Shown piece after piece: positions 62,734 through 64,000 of a stretch of DNA of 64,000 nucleotides. Source of the DNA: Euglena gracilis (lineage: Eukaryota > Euglenida > Euglenophyceae > Euglenales); contig CP154955.1 in NCBI GenBank assembly GCA_039621445.1, forward strand, positions 14,447,307-14,511,306. The letters run 5' to 3'. How positions within the stretch are numbered: the stretch's first letter is position 1; each line of letters starts with the position of its first letter. The translations under genes were made by a program, and so were the position numbers. The notes beneath the pieces were generated by a model. The model did no database searches, was not told the origin of the DNA, and saw only the letters and a program-made list of their open reading frames with translations.

Positions 62734-64000
62734 GTATTTCTCACAAAACTTTTAAAAAAAGTCTCAGATACATGGTTTTGTGAAGCACATCATGTGTCGT
62801 GCTTTCTGCTAATTTCTGTACTCTTTCCAACCAACCATTGCAAACCATTGCACAACACAGCAGAAGAATTTTCAGATTTTACAGATCGCGAGGGGGGATT
62901 CCTTGAAGGTACAGGAAGGTGACCGGGGGGGTCCTGGCCGCTCCCCCCCCCCCCGGGGGGTCAGGCTGAGTGGGTAGGTAGCCTGCCAGAGGCAGGGTTT
63001 TCCCCTTTTTTTGTGCGCGAAGCGCCGAAATTTTTTTGGACCCCAAAATTGACCCCCCCCCCAAAAGTGGTCCCCCCAGGGGGTGGGTCCGGACCCTCCT
63101 CCACCGCCCCCCAGTCTTAAAAATGCTCTGCTATGTAGAGAAAGCTTCCATGAAAACACATCAGCCAGTATTGGACCCACAGGATCGATGGTCGATGGCT
63201 CCCACTGTTCGTGCTCTGGGGCTGATTTCTGATCAGGCTTGTGCTTAGTCGGGTGCCAACCCCACGGGGGGGGGGGGGGTGCTAGGGGCAGGCACCCCAT
63301 AGCACCCGATCCGACCCCCCCGGGGGGGGGGGGTAGGGTTTTGGGGGGTGCCTGCCCCTAGCAGGCACCCCCCTCCTACCCCGGCGCCGAAGGCGCCGGG
63401 GGCCCGGAAAAGGCCATTTTCAATGAAAATTTTCTGGGTCCGGCCCGGACCCCTATCCCCCCGGGGAGGGGGGTGCCTGCTAGGGGCAGGCACCCTATAC
63501 CACCCACCCCCCCTCCCCCCCCCGGTCGGTAAACAAAAGCATGTTTCTGATGCCCCATAACCAAAAGTAGTTCATCATTCACCCTTAAGACGCTCACAAC
63601 CTCGATGTATCGACTCCTTGGGATTGCCGATGCTTGATTTGAAAATGTACACAGCCGGAAGGTTAATTTTGGGACAGAAAGGAGATTTAAGATATTTATT
63701 TTTTAAACAAAATAGCCCTCCCTAAAATTGCCAGAATAGGACAAAAACTCCCAGATGAGTAAAAGTGATCGAACGATGGGTAAAATTGCCCAAAAACTGT
63801 CCAAATTTAGTTACAGGTGGCCCAAAATCAACAAAAATGGTCAGAAATGTGCACAGTCCCGATCGGGGGCGGGGGTGCACGTTTGTGTTACCGTAATAAG
63901 TACCCTTACCGTAATAAGTAACCTTAATAAGTACCTGGAGGGCCGAAAATTAATTCTTAAAAAAAAGTGCGCTGTGAGTTTATTGGGGAGTAAATGTTTC
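62734..64000. other. Copy B intron 12, to the window end
   Basis: Hairpin repeat at 62,940-63,110 (GCGCGAAGCGCCGAAA at 63,014) and at 63,245-63,540 (CCGGCGCCGAAGGCGCCGGG at 63,380), then A-rich DNA and TACCGTAATAAGTA words near 63,890-63,935. No exon found. Confidence 0.65.
63245..63540. repeat. GGCGCC hairpin repeat, second copy
   Basis: GTCGGGTGCC, C/G-run palindromes, GGGGCAGGCACCCC blocks in inverted pairs and the central CCGGCGCCGAAGGCGCCGGG hairpin; related to 61,740-62,040, which lies in the preceding introns of the same gene. Confidence 0.85.

Overview
The window is nuclear DNA of a eukaryote. Genes are split into short exons of about 25-150 nt with G/C-rich third codon positions, separated by long introns that end in AG and start in GT or sometimes GC. 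Between exons lie microsatellites, foldback elements and long C/G homopolymers. No operons, Shine-Dalgarno sites, rRNA or tRNA genes were seen. I cannot name the species. Intron style, GC donors and a tyrosine recombinase of a type known from protist mobile elements make a unicellular alga or other protist the best guess (inference, low confidence).

Layout. 1-4,886: two complete 2.25-kb tandem repeats and a partial third; the window begins inside the array. 4,887-6,240: spacer with a truncated copy of the next repeat. 6,241-17,540: seven 1.55-kb tandem repeats plus a partial eighth, nearly identical except the first. 17,541-32,550: gene-poor DNA with dispersed repeats, palindrome clusters, a nested 214-bp palindrome, telomere-like TTAGGG variants and a few weak coding candidates. 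32,551-33,388: last two exons of an Arg/Ser/Pro-rich protein. 33,929-35,054 (minus): remnant of a mobile-element tyrosine recombinase, broken by a 369-bp inverted-repeat insertion.

37,309-49,545 and 51,934 to beyond 62,733 hold the main genes: two tandem same-strand paralogues (copy A and copy B) of one multi-exon gene. I assembled them by comparing the copies exon by exon for phase, length and residues. The product is predicted to be a secreted class 3 (alpha/beta-hydrolase) lipase with a short cysteine-rich N-terminal region. Landmarks appear in family order: HRGF, GHSLGG (Ser), VTFGAPKF, GDP(V/I)P (Asp), LGPEV-like QAGPEV, and SHRMLNYL (His, copy A only; copy B leaves the window before it). 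Copy A reads open wherever I assigned exons. Copy B has a 1-nt deletion in the GHSLGG exon and has lost most of the third cysteine-rich exon, so it may be a pseudogene unless the deletion is an assembly error.

The introns of both genes are a museum of structured repeats: terminal-inverted-repeat elements, GGTTACC-bounded arrays, an 18-bp minisatellite, and an ACAT microsatellite carrying both a foldback element and a short insertion with an 8-bp target duplication.
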